The notes under the pieces: generated by a model
Seen by the model: only the letters and a program-made list of their open reading frames with translations
The model's database searches: none
What the model was told of the DNA's origin: nothing
Source of the DNA: CALCTE01 sp045585835
Lineage (GTDB): Bacteria > Bacillota > Clostridia > Oscillospirales > CAG-272
DNA length: 64,000 nucleotides
NCBI GenBank assembly: GCA_045585835.1
Contig: JAZMZG010000028.1
Coordinates: forward strand, 119,539 to 183,538
Direction of reading: 5' to 3'
In this document: positions 32,978-40,894 of the stretch, piece after piece
How the letters are laid out: every line of letters starts with the position of its first letter
How positions within the stretch are numbered: the first letter of the stretch is position 1
Made by a program: the position numbers and the translations under genes

Positions 32978-33601
32978 ATGGCAAAAGTTAAAAACGATTA
33001 TTTCAAGCTTATGGAGGAACAGAGCGGCTATTGCGTACAGGCGGCAGAGCTTCTTGAGGAGATACTGACAAAATCTACCGCCGAAAATATTGAAGAGTAC
33101 AAGGATAAGATGCACGCTATAGAGCACAGTGCAGACGAGATCCACCACGACATTCTTTCCCGTCTTACCGTAGAGTTCATCACTCCCATCGACCAAGAGG
33201 ACATAGTCGAGCTCGTTCAGCTTTTCGACGATATTACCGATGCTATCGACGAGGTCGTTATAAGAGAGTTTATGTATAACGTAAAGACGCTTCCCGCTCA
33301 CGCCGCAGAGCTTTCAAACTGCGTTAACCGTTGCACAAAGGCTCTTAAAGCAGCGTGTGCAGAGCTTAAAAATTTCAAAAAGCCCGCAAAGCTTCGAGAG
33401 CTTCTTATTGACGTAAACAATATCGAGGAGGAGGCGGACGGCGTATACGTAGGCGCTATCCACGAGCTTTTCACGGATCCCGATATTGACTTCAAAGCTC
33501 TTATCGGACGTAAGGAGATTTACGAGAGCCTCGAAAATTGCTGTGACCTTTGCGAGCACGCCTCCGACATTATCGCACAGATAATCATAAAGAATACATA
33601 A
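32978..33601 (+). CDS. DUF47 (PhoU-like) phosphate transport accessory protein
   Basis: 207 residues, almost entirely helical, with ligands typical of the family: EEYKDKMHAIEHSADEIHHDI, TPIDQEDIVELVQLFDDITDAIDE and NNIEEEADGVY. DUF47 proteins resemble PhoU and control or assist Pit transporters. ATG follows CGGAGGAAATAAGAAA. It is co-transcribed with pit. Confidence 0.88.
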   Translation: MAKVKNDYFKLMEEQSGYCVQAAELLEEILTKSTAENIEEYKDKMHAIEHSADEIHHDILSRLTVEFITPIDQEDIVELVQLFDDITDAIDEVVIREFMYNVKTLPAHAAELSNCVNRCTKALKAACAELKNFKKPAKLRELLIDVNNIEEEADGVYVGAIHELFTDPDIDFKALIGRKEIYESLENCCDLCEHASDIIAQIIIKNT

Positions 33602-33607
33602 TAAAAC

Positions 33608-33632
33608 GTAGGGCGGGGCTTGCTCCCGCCGC
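33608..33632. repeat. REP-like intergenic repeat, third copy
   Basis: GTAGGGCGGGGCTTGCTCCC and following bases match the copies at 2930-3000. It lies directly before the ribosome site of the next gene. Confidence 0.6.
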
Positions 33633-33656
33633 TTGTTTTATCTGAAAGGAGCTATT

Positions 33657-34043
33657 ATGGACATCATCGTTTGCCTTGACGATAAAGGCGGTATGCTTTT
33701 TAATAAAAGACGGCAAAGTAAAGACCGTGCGGTGCTTGAAGATATAAAGACGCTTCCTTATAAGTGTATAGCTATAGACGCTTTTTCCGAAAAGCTCTTT
33801 GCGGATTCGACCGCGGCATATAGGGTGGGCAAAGAAGGCGATGCGCTTTTTGTCGAGAACAGAAGCGTAAAGGAGCTTATAGGCGATTGCGGGCGTATAG
33901 TTATTTATAAGTGGAACAGAGTTTATCCGTCGGACTTTACGTTTGACGTCGACCTCTCACACGAGGGATTTATTCTTGCATCAACAAAGGATTTTGCGGG
34001 CAACTCGCACGAAAAGATAACAAGGGAGATATATGAAAGATGA
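33657..34043 (+). CDS. Hypothetical protein coupled to secreted nuclease gene
   Basis: 128 residues from ATG at 33657 after AAAGGAGCTATT. It starts MDIIVCLDDKGGMLFNKRRQSKDRAV, then has IAIDAFSEKLF, GDCGRIVIYKWNRVYPSDFTFDVDLS and ends FAGNSHEKITREIYER. There is no signal peptide or membrane segment. The family is widespread in Clostridia next to the nuclease gene, as far as I recall, but no activity is known to me. Its last codon overlaps the nuclease start by 4 bases, so the two are coupled; an immunity or accessory role is possible but unproven. Confidence 0.65.
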   Translation: MDIIVCLDDKGGMLFNKRRQSKDRAVLEDIKTLPYKCIAIDAFSEKLFADSTAAYRVGKEGDALFVENRSVKELIGDCGRIVIYKWNRVYPSDFTFDVDLSHEGFILASTKDFAGNSHEKITREIYER

Positions 34044-35128
34044 AGAAAAAGGGATGGATAGCGCTTATAATAGCCACGTTGGTCATTATTGGCGCTTGCG
34101 GATACGTGGGCGATGATACAGAACCAAGCGAGAACGAAACGGACCTATCGTTAGAGGAAAACGAAACTGACGAAGAAAACGACACACTCGACACTGCTCC
34201 CGATAAGGAAGACAGCTTGGAAAACGGTACCGAGCAAAGCGGTGAAGACGGACAAAACGGCAAAGATGAGCCTTCTGCGGAAGAATTGCCTTCGGAGGAA
34301 GAAAAGCAAAACGAAAAGTTCGTTTTGCCCGAATACACGGGCGGCGCTTATACAGTAATCAACAATAACGAGCCGTATTTTGAAAAAAGCGAGCTTACAA
34401 ATATATCGTTTGAGAGATACGGAGCGCTTGACGGGCTCGGTCGCTGTACGGCGGCAACCGCTTGTGTCGGACGTGATATTATGCCGACCGAGGACAGAGG
34501 CAGTATAGGCATGGTAAAGCCTACGGGTTGGCAAACGGTCAAATACGACGTTGTGGACGGAAAGTACCTTTACAACCGTTGCCACCTCATCGGATTTCAG
34601 CTTACGGGTGAAAACGCAAACGAGAAAAATCTCATAACCGGCACAAGATATATGAACGTCGACGGAATGCTGCCGTTTGAAAATATGGTCGCAGACTACG
34701 TTAAGGAAACCGAAAATCACGTTATGTACAGAGTAACGCCCGTGTTTTCGGGCGACGACCTTCTCTCGAAAGGCGTTTTAATGGAGGGGTATTCCGTTGA
34801 GGATGATGGAGAGGGAATATGCTTTTGCGTATTTGTTCATAACGTTCAACCGCAAATAGAAATCGACTATAAGGACGGTTCGAGTGCGCTTGTAAAGACG
34901 GGCGGAGGAAAGGAAGAAGATAAAGCGGAAGATAAGCAAGAGGAAGAAAAGGAAGAAGAACAAGAAGAAACGTATACGTACGTATTAAATAAAAACACAA
35001 AGAAATTTCACTATGAAGATTGCCGTTCGGCAAAACAGATAAAGGCAAGTAACCGAGGGGAGTTTACGGGCACACGGGAGGAAATAATAAAAAAGGGATA
35101 TTCGCCTTGCGGAAATTGCGACCCGTGA
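34040..35128 (+). CDS. Secreted DNA/RNA non-specific endonuclease, lipoprotein
   Basis: 362 residues. Signal peptide II with lipobox IGAC, Cys20. A long acidic linker (about 25-95) leads to a beta-beta-alpha-metal nuclease domain of the EndA/NucA group: TGWQTVKYD, YNRCHLIGFQLTGENANEKN with the catalytic His, and TGTRYMNVDGMLPFE. A second acidic linker precedes a C-terminal cysteine module (FHYEDCRSAKQI and GYSPCGNCDP). Such enzymes cut DNA at the cell surface for uptake or nutrition. The upstream 128-residue gene is translationally coupled. Confidence 0.85.
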   Translation: MKKKGWIALIIATLVIIGACGYVGDDTEPSENETDLSLEENETDEENDTLDTAPDKEDSLENGTEQSGEDGQNGKDEPSAEELPSEEEKQNEKFVLPEYTGGAYTVINNNEPYFEKSELTNISFERYGALDGLGRCTAATACVGRDIMPTEDRGSIGMVKPTGWQTVKYDVVDGKYLYNRCHLIGFQLTGENANEKNLITGTRYMNVDGMLPFENMVADYVKETENHVMYRVTPVFSGDDLLSKGVLMEGYSVEDDGEGICFCVFVHNVQPQIEIDYKDGSSALVKTGGGKEEDKAEDKQEEEKEEEQEETYTYVLNKNTKKFHYEDCRSAKQIKASNRGEFTGTREEIIKKGYSPCGNCDP

Positions 35129-35242
35129 AAAAAGCTATACTTGCGAGTACGGAAGAAATTAGCTGATTTTCGGTTTTGCTATTGATATTTTTACATATTG
35201 TGATATAATTTAGAAAAAATACAATATTTAAGAGGTAATATT

Positions 35243-36088
35243 ATGAAGCTTTTAGTTATAGGCGCACATCCCGATGACAATGAATTTCAATGCGGCGGAA
35301 TTGCTTACAAGTATAAGCAGCTTGGCCACGAGGTACAGTTTTTGACCGTTTGCGACGGTTGCAGAGGTCATCAGAGCATGACGCTCGAAGAAACGAGAGA
35401 GAGAAGAAGAGGCGAATACCTTGCAGTTGCCGAATATCTCGGCATACAGTATGACTGCTTCGATATCGAGGACTGCACGGCTGTAGCTGACCTTGCAACC
35501 CGCAGAAGAATGATAAATTATATAAGGGAAGCTAATCCCGATCTCATCATCACTCACAGAACCAACGACTATCACGCAGACCACCGTGCAGTAGCACAGC
35601 TTGTACAGGACGCATCGTATATGCTCATCGTTCCCCACGAGTGCCCCGAAACACCCGCTATGCAGAAGATGCCCGTTATTATGTTCAACGTGGACAGATT
35701 TACAAATCCTCCTTTCGTTGCGGACGTAATCGTTGATATCGACGATGCTATCGAGCCCAAGCTCAAGTGCGGAGATTTCCACGAGTCACAGATATACGAG
35801 TGGCTTCCTTACACCAGAGGTGAAACGGCACCCGAGGACAAAGAGGAGAGATTCGAAAAGATATGCCGCGGCGGTATAACTTTCGACACGAAGGACAGCG
35901 AGCTTGAGGGCAGACCCTATTCTTACGGACTTCGTTATGCGCTCATTGCCGCACGCTTCAGAAAAGAGCTTATCGCAACCTACGGCAAAAAGAGAGGCAA
36001 GAAGGTACGGTTTGCAGAGGCATTTATGCTCTCCGAATACGGCACACCCTTAACCGAAGAAACAAAGAAAACTCTTTTCCCCTTCTAA
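35243..36088 (+). CDS. PIG-L family N-deacetylase
   Basis: 281 residues. The zinc-binding motif GAHPDDNEF is at residues 7-15, with the third ligand in HRTNDYHADHRAV. PIG-L/LmbE enzymes remove acetyl groups from N-acetylglucosaminyl or similar conjugates; substrates include GlcNAc-malate in bacillithiol synthesis, but nothing here specifies one. A promoter-like TTGATA/TATAAT pair with 16-bp spacing lies upstream near 35187-35214, and ATG follows AAGAGGTAATATT. It is monocistronic. Confidence 0.85.
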   Translation: MKLLVIGAHPDDNEFQCGGIAYKYKQLGHEVQFLTVCDGCRGHQSMTLEETRERRRGEYLAVAEYLGIQYDCFDIEDCTAVADLATRRRMINYIREANPDLIITHRTNDYHADHRAVAQLVQDASYMLIVPHECPETPAMQKMPVIMFNVDRFTNPPFVADVIVDIDDAIEPKLKCGDFHESQIYEWLPYTRGETAPEDKEERFEKICRGGITFDTKDSELEGRPYSYGLRYALIAARFRKELIATYGKKRGKKVRFAEAFMLSEYGTPLTEETKKTLFPF

Positions 36089-36093
36089 ATAGG

Positions 36094-36124
36094 AAAACGG
36101 CAGACATTCGTCTGCCGTTTTTTA
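36094..36124 (+). terminator. Terminator of the PIG-L gene
   Basis: Perfect 12-bp stem (36094-36105 with 36110-36121), 4-base loop and T run. Confidence 0.9.
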
Positions 36125-36155
36125 GTCCGATTAGGTGTAGGGGCGTGCAAAGACT

Positions 36156-36189
36156 AACCACCGCATCTTCAAACGAAAATGCGGTGGTT
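36156..36189. terminator. Hairpin between convergent PIG-L and prs genes
   Basis: Perfect 11-bp stem (36156-36166 with 36179-36189), 12-base loop. It probably ends prs on the minus strand, although the T tract there is weak. Confidence 0.55.
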
Positions 36190-36198
36190 TTGCGTTTC

Positions 36199-37380
36199 TT
36201 ATTTGTTAAACATCGAAAGCTGCTCGGATGCGGTTTTCTCGTTATGCTTGTCTATGAGTGCATGTATTTTTGCAAGAGGATCAAGCAGTATGCTTACGGA
36301 CATATCATGGTTTATAGCTCCGATTATGTAAGCGACGTATTTGGAAACGTCTACCTCAAAATACCAATCCTTTTCGATAAGCTCGGGTCTTCTGTAGGTG
36401 AGGTTGGTGGACAAAACGCCGTGGAGCACGCCGTCGTCAACTGCCTTTTGGAGCTTTTCAACGCCCTCCGTGCAAAGTGCGTAGGTGCAGCCTGCAAATA
36501 TTCTTCTTGCGCCTTTTTTGGAAAGGTCGTATGCGATATCGAGCATCGAATCGCCCGAGGAGATAATATCGTCGTAGATAAATATATCCTTGCCCGTAAC
36601 GTCGTTACCCAAGAACTCGTGAGCTACGATGGGGTTTCTTCCGTTTACGATGCGGGTGTAATCTCTTCTCTTGTAGTACATACCCATATCAACGCCCAAG
36701 ACCGACGAATAATATACGTTTCTTGAGATGGCGCCTTCGTCGGGGCTGACTACCATAAAGCTATCCTTGTCAAGACGGATATCCGTCTTGTGATTTAAAA
36801 GAGCTTTAAGTGTCTGATATGAAGGAATAACGTTATCAAATCCCATGAGGGGAGTTGCGTTTTGCACTCTTGGATCGTGAGCATCAAAGGTTACAACGGA
36901 GTGAACTCCCATATTTTGAAGCTCTTGGAGAGCTACTGCGCAGTCAAGAGATTCTCTTGCGGATCTCTTATGCTGTCTGCCGCCGTACAAAATGGGCATA
37001 ATAACGGTGATACGGTGAGCCTTGCCCTCTGCGGCTTGGATAACTCTTTTTAAGTCTTGGAAATGGTCATCGGGGCTCATCGGAACCTTCATACCGAACA
37101 TATCGTAGGTGCAGTTATAGTTTCCGACGTCGCAAAGGATAAAGAGGTCTCTGCCTCTGACGGATTGCTTCAAAACGGCTTTGCCGTCGCCCGTTTGGAA
37201 TCGGGGGCAGACAGCCTCGATAATTATGTCCTCGGGAGAATATGTAATATTGCCAAGTTCCTCGTAGAGCTTCATAATGCGTTTGCAAATTTTTTCGGTA
37301 AGCTCCGGCGAAACGTTTACGGGAATAATGCCGAGATCTGCTATCTGTTCATAGTTTTTGTCGTTTGTTTTAAAAATCAT
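36199..37380 (-). CDS. prs: Ribose-phosphate pyrophosphokinase (PRPP synthetase), long form
   Basis: 393 residues, about 75 more than classical Prs. Recognisable parts are NYNCTYDMFG, ITVIMPILYGGRQHKR, VVTFDAHDPRVQN, VVSPDEGAISRN and the PRPP-binding loop DIFIYDDIISSGDSMLDIA. It makes PRPP from ribose 5-phosphate and ATP for nucleotide, His, Trp and NAD synthesis. The start at 37380 has GGGGGATTAT upstream; a longer frame extends upstream but lacks a site. A long N-terminal part (residues 1-75) is specific to this clostridial subgroup. Confidence 0.85.
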   Translation of the reverse strand: MIFKTNDKNYEQIADLGIIPVNVSPELTEKICKRIMKLYEELGNITYSPEDIIIEAVCPRFQTGDGKAVLKQSVRGRDLFILCDVGNYNCTYDMFGMKVPMSPDDHFQDLKRVIQAAEGKAHRITVIMPILYGGRQHKRSARESLDCAVALQELQNMGVHSVVTFDAHDPRVQNATPLMGFDNVIPSYQTLKALLNHKTDIRLDKDSFMVVSPDEGAISRNVYYSSVLGVDMGMYYKRRDYTRIVNGRNPIVAHEFLGNDVTGKDIFIYDDIISSGDSMLDIAYDLSKKGARRIFAGCTYALCTEGVEKLQKAVDDGVLHGVLSTNLTYRRPELIEKDWYFEVDVSKYVAYIIGAINHDMSVSILLDPLAKIHALIDKHNEKTASEQLSMFNK

Positions 37381-37531
37381 ATAATCCCCCAAAGCGTAAT
37401 ATTCTTTTACAACAGTTATTGTAACATATTTTTCGGGCTTTTTCAACAGTAAAGGAAAGGATTTTGAAAAAATCGGCGACAAATTTATTGCTATTTTTCA
37501 CTAAATGGGCTATAATCTTGATAAAGAAAAG

Positions 37532-37550
37532 GGGGCGGCAACGCCGCCCC
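37532..37550 (-). terminator. GC-rich terminator after the DUF378 gene
   Basis: Stem GGGGCGGC/GCCGCCCC (37532-37539 with 37543-37550); on the minus strand it is followed by CTTTTCTTT. Confidence 0.8.
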
Positions 37551-37556
37551 GCAGAC

Positions 37557-37784
37557 TTAGGACATACTGTGGTAAGCTTCGGCTCTTTTTTCTCTGCTTG
37601 TGAAAATGAGAGAAAGGCACCAAAGACCCGCAAGTCCGACAAGTGTAAAGATAATCCTTGCTATAAAGTGAGCGTCGCCGGGAAAAATAGCGGAAACAAT
37701 ATCGAAGTTGAAAAGACCGATGCTTCCCCAATTTATTGCGCCGATGGTTACTAAAACAAGGGCAATTTTGTCAAGTGTATACAT
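37557..37784 (-). CDS. DUF378 small membrane protein
   Basis: 75 residues. Two membrane spans (about 7-30 and 42-62) with the family motif IGAINWGSIGLFNFDIV and LVGLAGLW. DUF378 proteins are widespread in Firmicutes; the function is unknown. It is divergent from trmB, and a terminator separates it from prs downstream. Confidence 0.85.
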   Translation of the reverse strand: MYTLDKIALVLVTIGAINWGSIGLFNFDIVSAIFPGDAHFIARIIFTLVGLAGLWCLSLIFTSREKRAEAYHSMS

Positions 37785-37861
37785 AAATACTCCGTTTTAC
37801 GTTTTAATTATTTGAGCTTTTGGCTCGAAGATAGTATAACCGAAAAGAAAGGAATTAAACA

Positions 37862-38557
37862 TTGAGAGCACGTAAAAAAAAGCACGGCGACGAAAGACGA
37901 GCAGCTTGCGATGAATTTTTTGTTCATGATCCTGCAGCATATAAAGGAAAATGGCGTGAAATTTTCGCAAGTGACGGTGAGATTCGACTTGAAATAGGCT
38001 GCGGAAAAGGAAGATTTATCCTTGAGTGCGCGAAAAAATTTCCAAACGTAAATTTTATCGGCATTGAAAAGGTACCGGATATCATAATGCTTGCCGCAGA
38101 AAAGCTCAAAAAAGAAAATATTACTAACGTAAGGCTGATCATGGCAGATGCGCAGGCGCTTTCGTGCTATTTCGAAAAGGGCGAGATAAGCAAGATATAT
38201 CTCAACTTCTCTGACCCGTGGAAGAAAACGAGGCAGGCAAAAAGAAGGCTTACCTATCATACCTTCCTTGAAAGCTACCGTCAGGTGCTTCCCGAGCACG
38301 GCACGGTGGAATTTAAAACGGACAACCGCCCGCTTTTCGATTTTTCTTTGGAGGAAATGCAAAACTACGGTTGGGAGCTTCGGGAGGTATGCTTTGATCT
38401 ACATAACAGCGAGTATGAAAAGGACAACATACATACCGAATATGAGGACAATTTTTCGCAAAAGGGCTTTACAATAAACCGACTTGTCGGTTATGCGCCC
38501 GCATTTTACGTGGCTCCGCCCGAGAAAAAGGAAAAACTGCAAGAGGAGAATGAATAA
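37862..38557 (+). CDS. trmB: tRNA (guanine-46-N7)-methyltransferase
   Basis: 231 residues from a TTG start (AAAGGA 8 bases upstream), which gives the expected N-terminus MRARKKKHGDERR. SAM-binding motif IRLEIGCGKGRFI, then FIGIEKVPDI and YLNFSDPWKKTRQAKRRLTYHTFL, the TrmB signature. It methylates G46 in the tRNA variable loop. It heads the operon trmB-hslO-comF with gaps of 2 and -4 bases. Confidence 0.92.
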   Translation: MRARKKKHGDERRAACDEFFVHDPAAYKGKWREIFASDGEIRLEIGCGKGRFILECAKKFPNVNFIGIEKVPDIIMLAAEKLKKENITNVRLIMADAQALSCYFEKGEISKIYLNFSDPWKKTRQAKRRLTYHTFLESYRQVLPEHGTVEFKTDNRPLFDFSLEEMQNYGWELREVCFDLHNSEYEKDNIHTEYEDNFSQKGFTINRLVGYAPAFYVAPPEKKEKLQEENE

Positions 38558-38559
38558 TT

Positions 38560-39429
38560 ATGTCTATAATAACAAGAGCTATCACTACAGACGGAAGTGC
38601 GAGAATAATTTTTGCCGACACGACGGATATAGTTCAAAAGGCGATGCAGATACACTCGCTTTCCAAGACCGCAACTGCGGCTTTGGGACGTGCGCTTACC
38701 GCTTCTGCGCTTATGGGCTCGCTTTTAAAGGATAAGGACAACACACTCACTTTGCAGTTTAAGGGCGACGGACCTCTTGGAACGGTAATGTGCGTTTCCG
38801 ACTATAAGGGCAACGTAAGAGGATACGTTGAAAACCCTGAAACAGAGCTTGCGCCAAACGAAAAGGGCAAGCTTGACGTAGGCGGTGCGATAGGAAGAAG
38901 CGGTACGCTTTACGTTATAAAGGATATGGGCTACAAGGAGCCGTATATCGGAATGTGCCCCATCGTATCGGGCGAGGTTGCGGAGGACGTGACGAAGTAT
39001 TTTGCAACGAGCGAGCAAACGCCCTCGGTATGCGCTCTCGGCGTGAGAGTTTCGCAAGATAAGCGCTGTAAGGCGGCGGGCGGATTTTTGATACAGCTTA
39101 TGCCTATGGCGGACGACGATACCGTTTCGGCTATCGAGCGAAATATAGCTTTATTGGATTCCGTTTCGGCTATCATAGAAAAGGGCGGCAGGGCAGAGGA
39201 TATTATCGCAAGCTGTTTTGCGGGTATTGAGTATGAGATGTTCGACGAGTTTGATATAGATTACGTTTGCAACTGCTCAAGGGAAAAATACGAAAAGGCG
39301 CTCATTACACTTTCTTCCGACGATTTCGACTCGCTCGGAGAGGATAAGGCACCTATCGAAGCATCTTGCCGTTTCTGCAACAAGAAATACACCTTTACTT
39401 TTGATGAGCTTGTAAAGAAAAGAAAATGA
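38560..39429 (+). CDS. hslO: Redox-regulated chaperone Hsp33
   Basis: 289 residues. The C-terminal redox switch has four cysteines, CNC in YVCNCSREKYEKAL and CRFC in EASCRFCNKKYTF, which bind zinc when reduced. The N-terminal domain shows TVMCVSDYKGNVRGYVENP and GKLDVGGAIGRSGTLYVIKD. Hsp33 prevents aggregation under oxidative stress. It begins 2 bases after trmB and overlaps comF by 4 bases. Confidence 0.93.
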   Translation: MSIITRAITTDGSARIIFADTTDIVQKAMQIHSLSKTATAALGRALTASALMGSLLKDKDNTLTLQFKGDGPLGTVMCVSDYKGNVRGYVENPETELAPNEKGKLDVGGAIGRSGTLYVIKDMGYKEPYIGMCPIVSGEVAEDVTKYFATSEQTPSVCALGVRVSQDKRCKAAGGFLIQLMPMADDDTVSAIERNIALLDSVSAIIEKGGRAEDIIASCFAGIEYEMFDEFDIDYVCNCSREKYEKALITLSSDDFDSLGEDKAPIEASCRFCNKKYTFTFDELVKKRK

Positions 39430-40130
39430 ATTTTTTGAAAAACTTGATAAATAATATATTTCCCAAGCTGTGCGTATTTTGCGCAAGAGAGGTAGTGGAA
39501 GAAGAGGATTTCGTATGCGAAGAATGCGCCGAAAGACTTGTGCGATTGCAAGGAAGCCTTTGCAAGACCTGCGGATGCGCCGTACATCGTTGTAATTGTA
39601 ACGTGCCGCGGACTTTGTCGACGGCACGTTTTGTATTTTGGCACAGCGGATTTGTTAAAAGCTATGTCGGCACGATGAAGAAAAAGAAATTTGAAGAGCT
39701 GTTTAACTACGGCGCAGGACGTATGTATAAGCTGATTTGTGACAGCGACTATTTCCTCTTAGCCGACCGTATAACGTACGTACCGAGGTCAAGAAAGGCA
39801 TTTAAAAACATAGGCGTCGACCCCGCATACGAGCTTGCCCGCCGCATAAGCGATAAAACGGGAATTGTATTGGAAGGCTATCTTTCAAGCGCCGAAAAGC
39901 TATACGAGCAAAAGGAGCTTTCCACAAAAGAGCGCCTTAAAAACGTAAAGGGCGTTTTCTCGATGGCGGAAAATGCGCCGACGCCTTTCGGTAGAATAAT
40001 TTTGGTAGACGACGTAATGACTACCGGCGCAACAGCGGGAGAGTGTGCCAAAGTACTTAAAAAGGCAGGGGCAAATGAGGTCTTGGGACTTTTCCTGTCG
40101 AGAACACACCACGAGGAATTGATAAATTAG
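39426..40130 (+). CDS. comF: ComF-family phosphoribosyltransferase-like protein
   Basis: 234 residues. An N-terminal zinc finger has pairs CVFC, CEEC, CKTC and CNC; a PRTase-like C-terminal domain has YVPRSRKAFKNIGVDPAYELAR and IILVDDVMTTGATAGECAKVLKKAGA. ComFC takes part in DNA uptake and single-strand DNA handling. The start overlaps hslO. In Firmicutes comFC often neighbours raiA/hpf or the raiA RNA; a structured RNA indeed follows one gene later. Confidence 0.88.
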   Translation: MNFLKNLINNIFPKLCVFCAREVVEEEDFVCEECAERLVRLQGSLCKTCGCAVHRCNCNVPRTLSTARFVFWHSGFVKSYVGTMKKKKFEELFNYGAGRMYKLICDSDYFLLADRITYVPRSRKAFKNIGVDPAYELARRISDKTGIVLEGYLSSAEKLYEQKELSTKERLKNVKGVFSMAENAPTPFGRIILVDDVMTTGATAGECAKVLKKAGANEVLGLFLSRTHHEELIN

Positions 40131-40150
40131 GTGTTAAGGTTGAATATGAC

Positions 40151-40179
40151 TTGACATTTTGCGTATAATATATTAAAAT
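40151..40179 (+). promoter_or_regulatory. Promoter of the DUF1292 gene
   Basis: TTGACA (40151-40156), 17-bp spacer, TAAAAT (40174-40179). Confidence 0.75.
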
Positions 40180-40212
40180 GTCGGTAGAAAATTTAACATT
40201 TTGGAGGACATT

Positions 40213-40524
40213 ATGGCTGACGCAGCATACGAAAGCGAAATATTTACACTTACAGATGAGGACGGAACCGAAAGCGAGTTCGAATTTATAGGAAGCCTTG
40301 AGCTTGACGGCAATACTTACGTTGCTCTCGTGCCCGTTGAGGATAACGAAGCGGGCGAATATGTGGTTTTGAGAGTGGAAAGCGACGAGGCGGGCGAAGA
40401 AACGCTCGTTACGATCGACGACGACGAGGAATTCGATAAGGTCGCAGATGCATTCGAGGACGAATTTATCGCAGAATTCGACTACGACGAGAACACCGAG
40501 TCCATCGGCAAAAAGGAAGACTGA
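40213..40524 (+). CDS. DUF1292 protein
   Basis: 103 residues, extremely acidic. FTLTDEDGTESEFEFIGSLELDGNTYVALVPV and EFDKVADAFEDEF are the hallmarks of the DUF1292 (YrzB) family, short cytoplasmic proteins of unknown role in Firmicutes. ATG at 40213 follows GGAGGACATT; an in-frame ATG four codons earlier lies in that ribosome site. It has its own promoter and is followed at once by a structured RNA, which may share its transcript. Confidence 0.85.
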   Translation: MADAAYESEIFTLTDEDGTESEFEFIGSLELDGNTYVALVPVEDNEAGEYVVLRVESDEAGEETLVTIDDDEEFDKVADAFEDEFIAEFDYDENTESIGKKED

Positions 40525-40530
40525 TATTTC

Positions 40531-40726
40531 GCCTGCTATGTGCGTGATTACGGACTTTTAAAACCCACGACTGAATTAAGGAAGCTGAAAGCGCCCAAAG
40601 CGGCATTTTCGTCTTCGGGATGCAGACCTCCTGCCTTACGGCAGACGTTGGGAGCGCAAAAAAGACGATAGGCATCCACCTGCTATATGCAGGGTTTTCA
40701 TCGGTTCGTAACACGGCAATGCGGGC
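40531..40726 (+). ncRNA. Large structured RNA, best guess raiA motif (alternative 6S RNA)
   Basis: No gene fits the 40525-40894 gap, but strong pairings do. The outer stem joins GCCTGC (40531) and CGTGATTACG with CGTAACACG and GCGGGC (40721). AAAACCC pairs with GGGTTTT. Local hairpins are CTGCC-TTAC-GGCAG and CCTGC-TATAT-GCAGG. Extra complementary sets GCGCCCAA/TTGGGAGCGC, TCGTCTT/AAGACGA and GGATGC/GCATCC cannot all form without pseudoknots. One outer pair is U-G on the plus strand but C-A on the minus, so the RNA is plus-strand. About 200 nt, Clostridia, near comF: this fits the raiA motif. 6S RNA cannot be excluded. Confidence 0.6.
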
Positions 40727-40740
40727 ATTGAACAAATTAC

Positions 40741-40779
40741 AAAAAAACGAGTGCATCGAAAGATGCACTCGTTTTTTTT
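40741..40779. terminator. Strong bidirectional terminator after the structured RNA
   Basis: A 17-bp perfect stem including A/T ends (40741-40757 with 40762-40778) and a GAAA tetraloop. The same GC core, with loop TTTC, ends the zinc-ribbon block at 43776-43807, in inverted orientation. Confidence 0.92.
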
Positions 40780-40844
40780 GCGGATATTTCGAAACAAATG
40801 CTGTTTTATCGACAAAAACAAAGGTGTTATAACGGGGCGGAGAG

Positions 40845-40873
40845 TTGACATCTGCTTGAAATTTAAGTATAAT
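40845..40873 (+). promoter_or_regulatory. Promoter of the lipoprotein/zinc-ribbon block
   Basis: Perfect TTGACA (40845-40850), 17-bp spacer, perfect TATAAT (40868-40873). Confidence 0.9.
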
Positions 40874-40894
40874 TGTTTCAAAAAGGAGAAAGAA

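Noticed and set aside
38268..38735. Alternative plus-strand frames inside trmB and hslO
   Set aside because: They are out of frame with two well-recognised genes and have no ribosome sites or domains.
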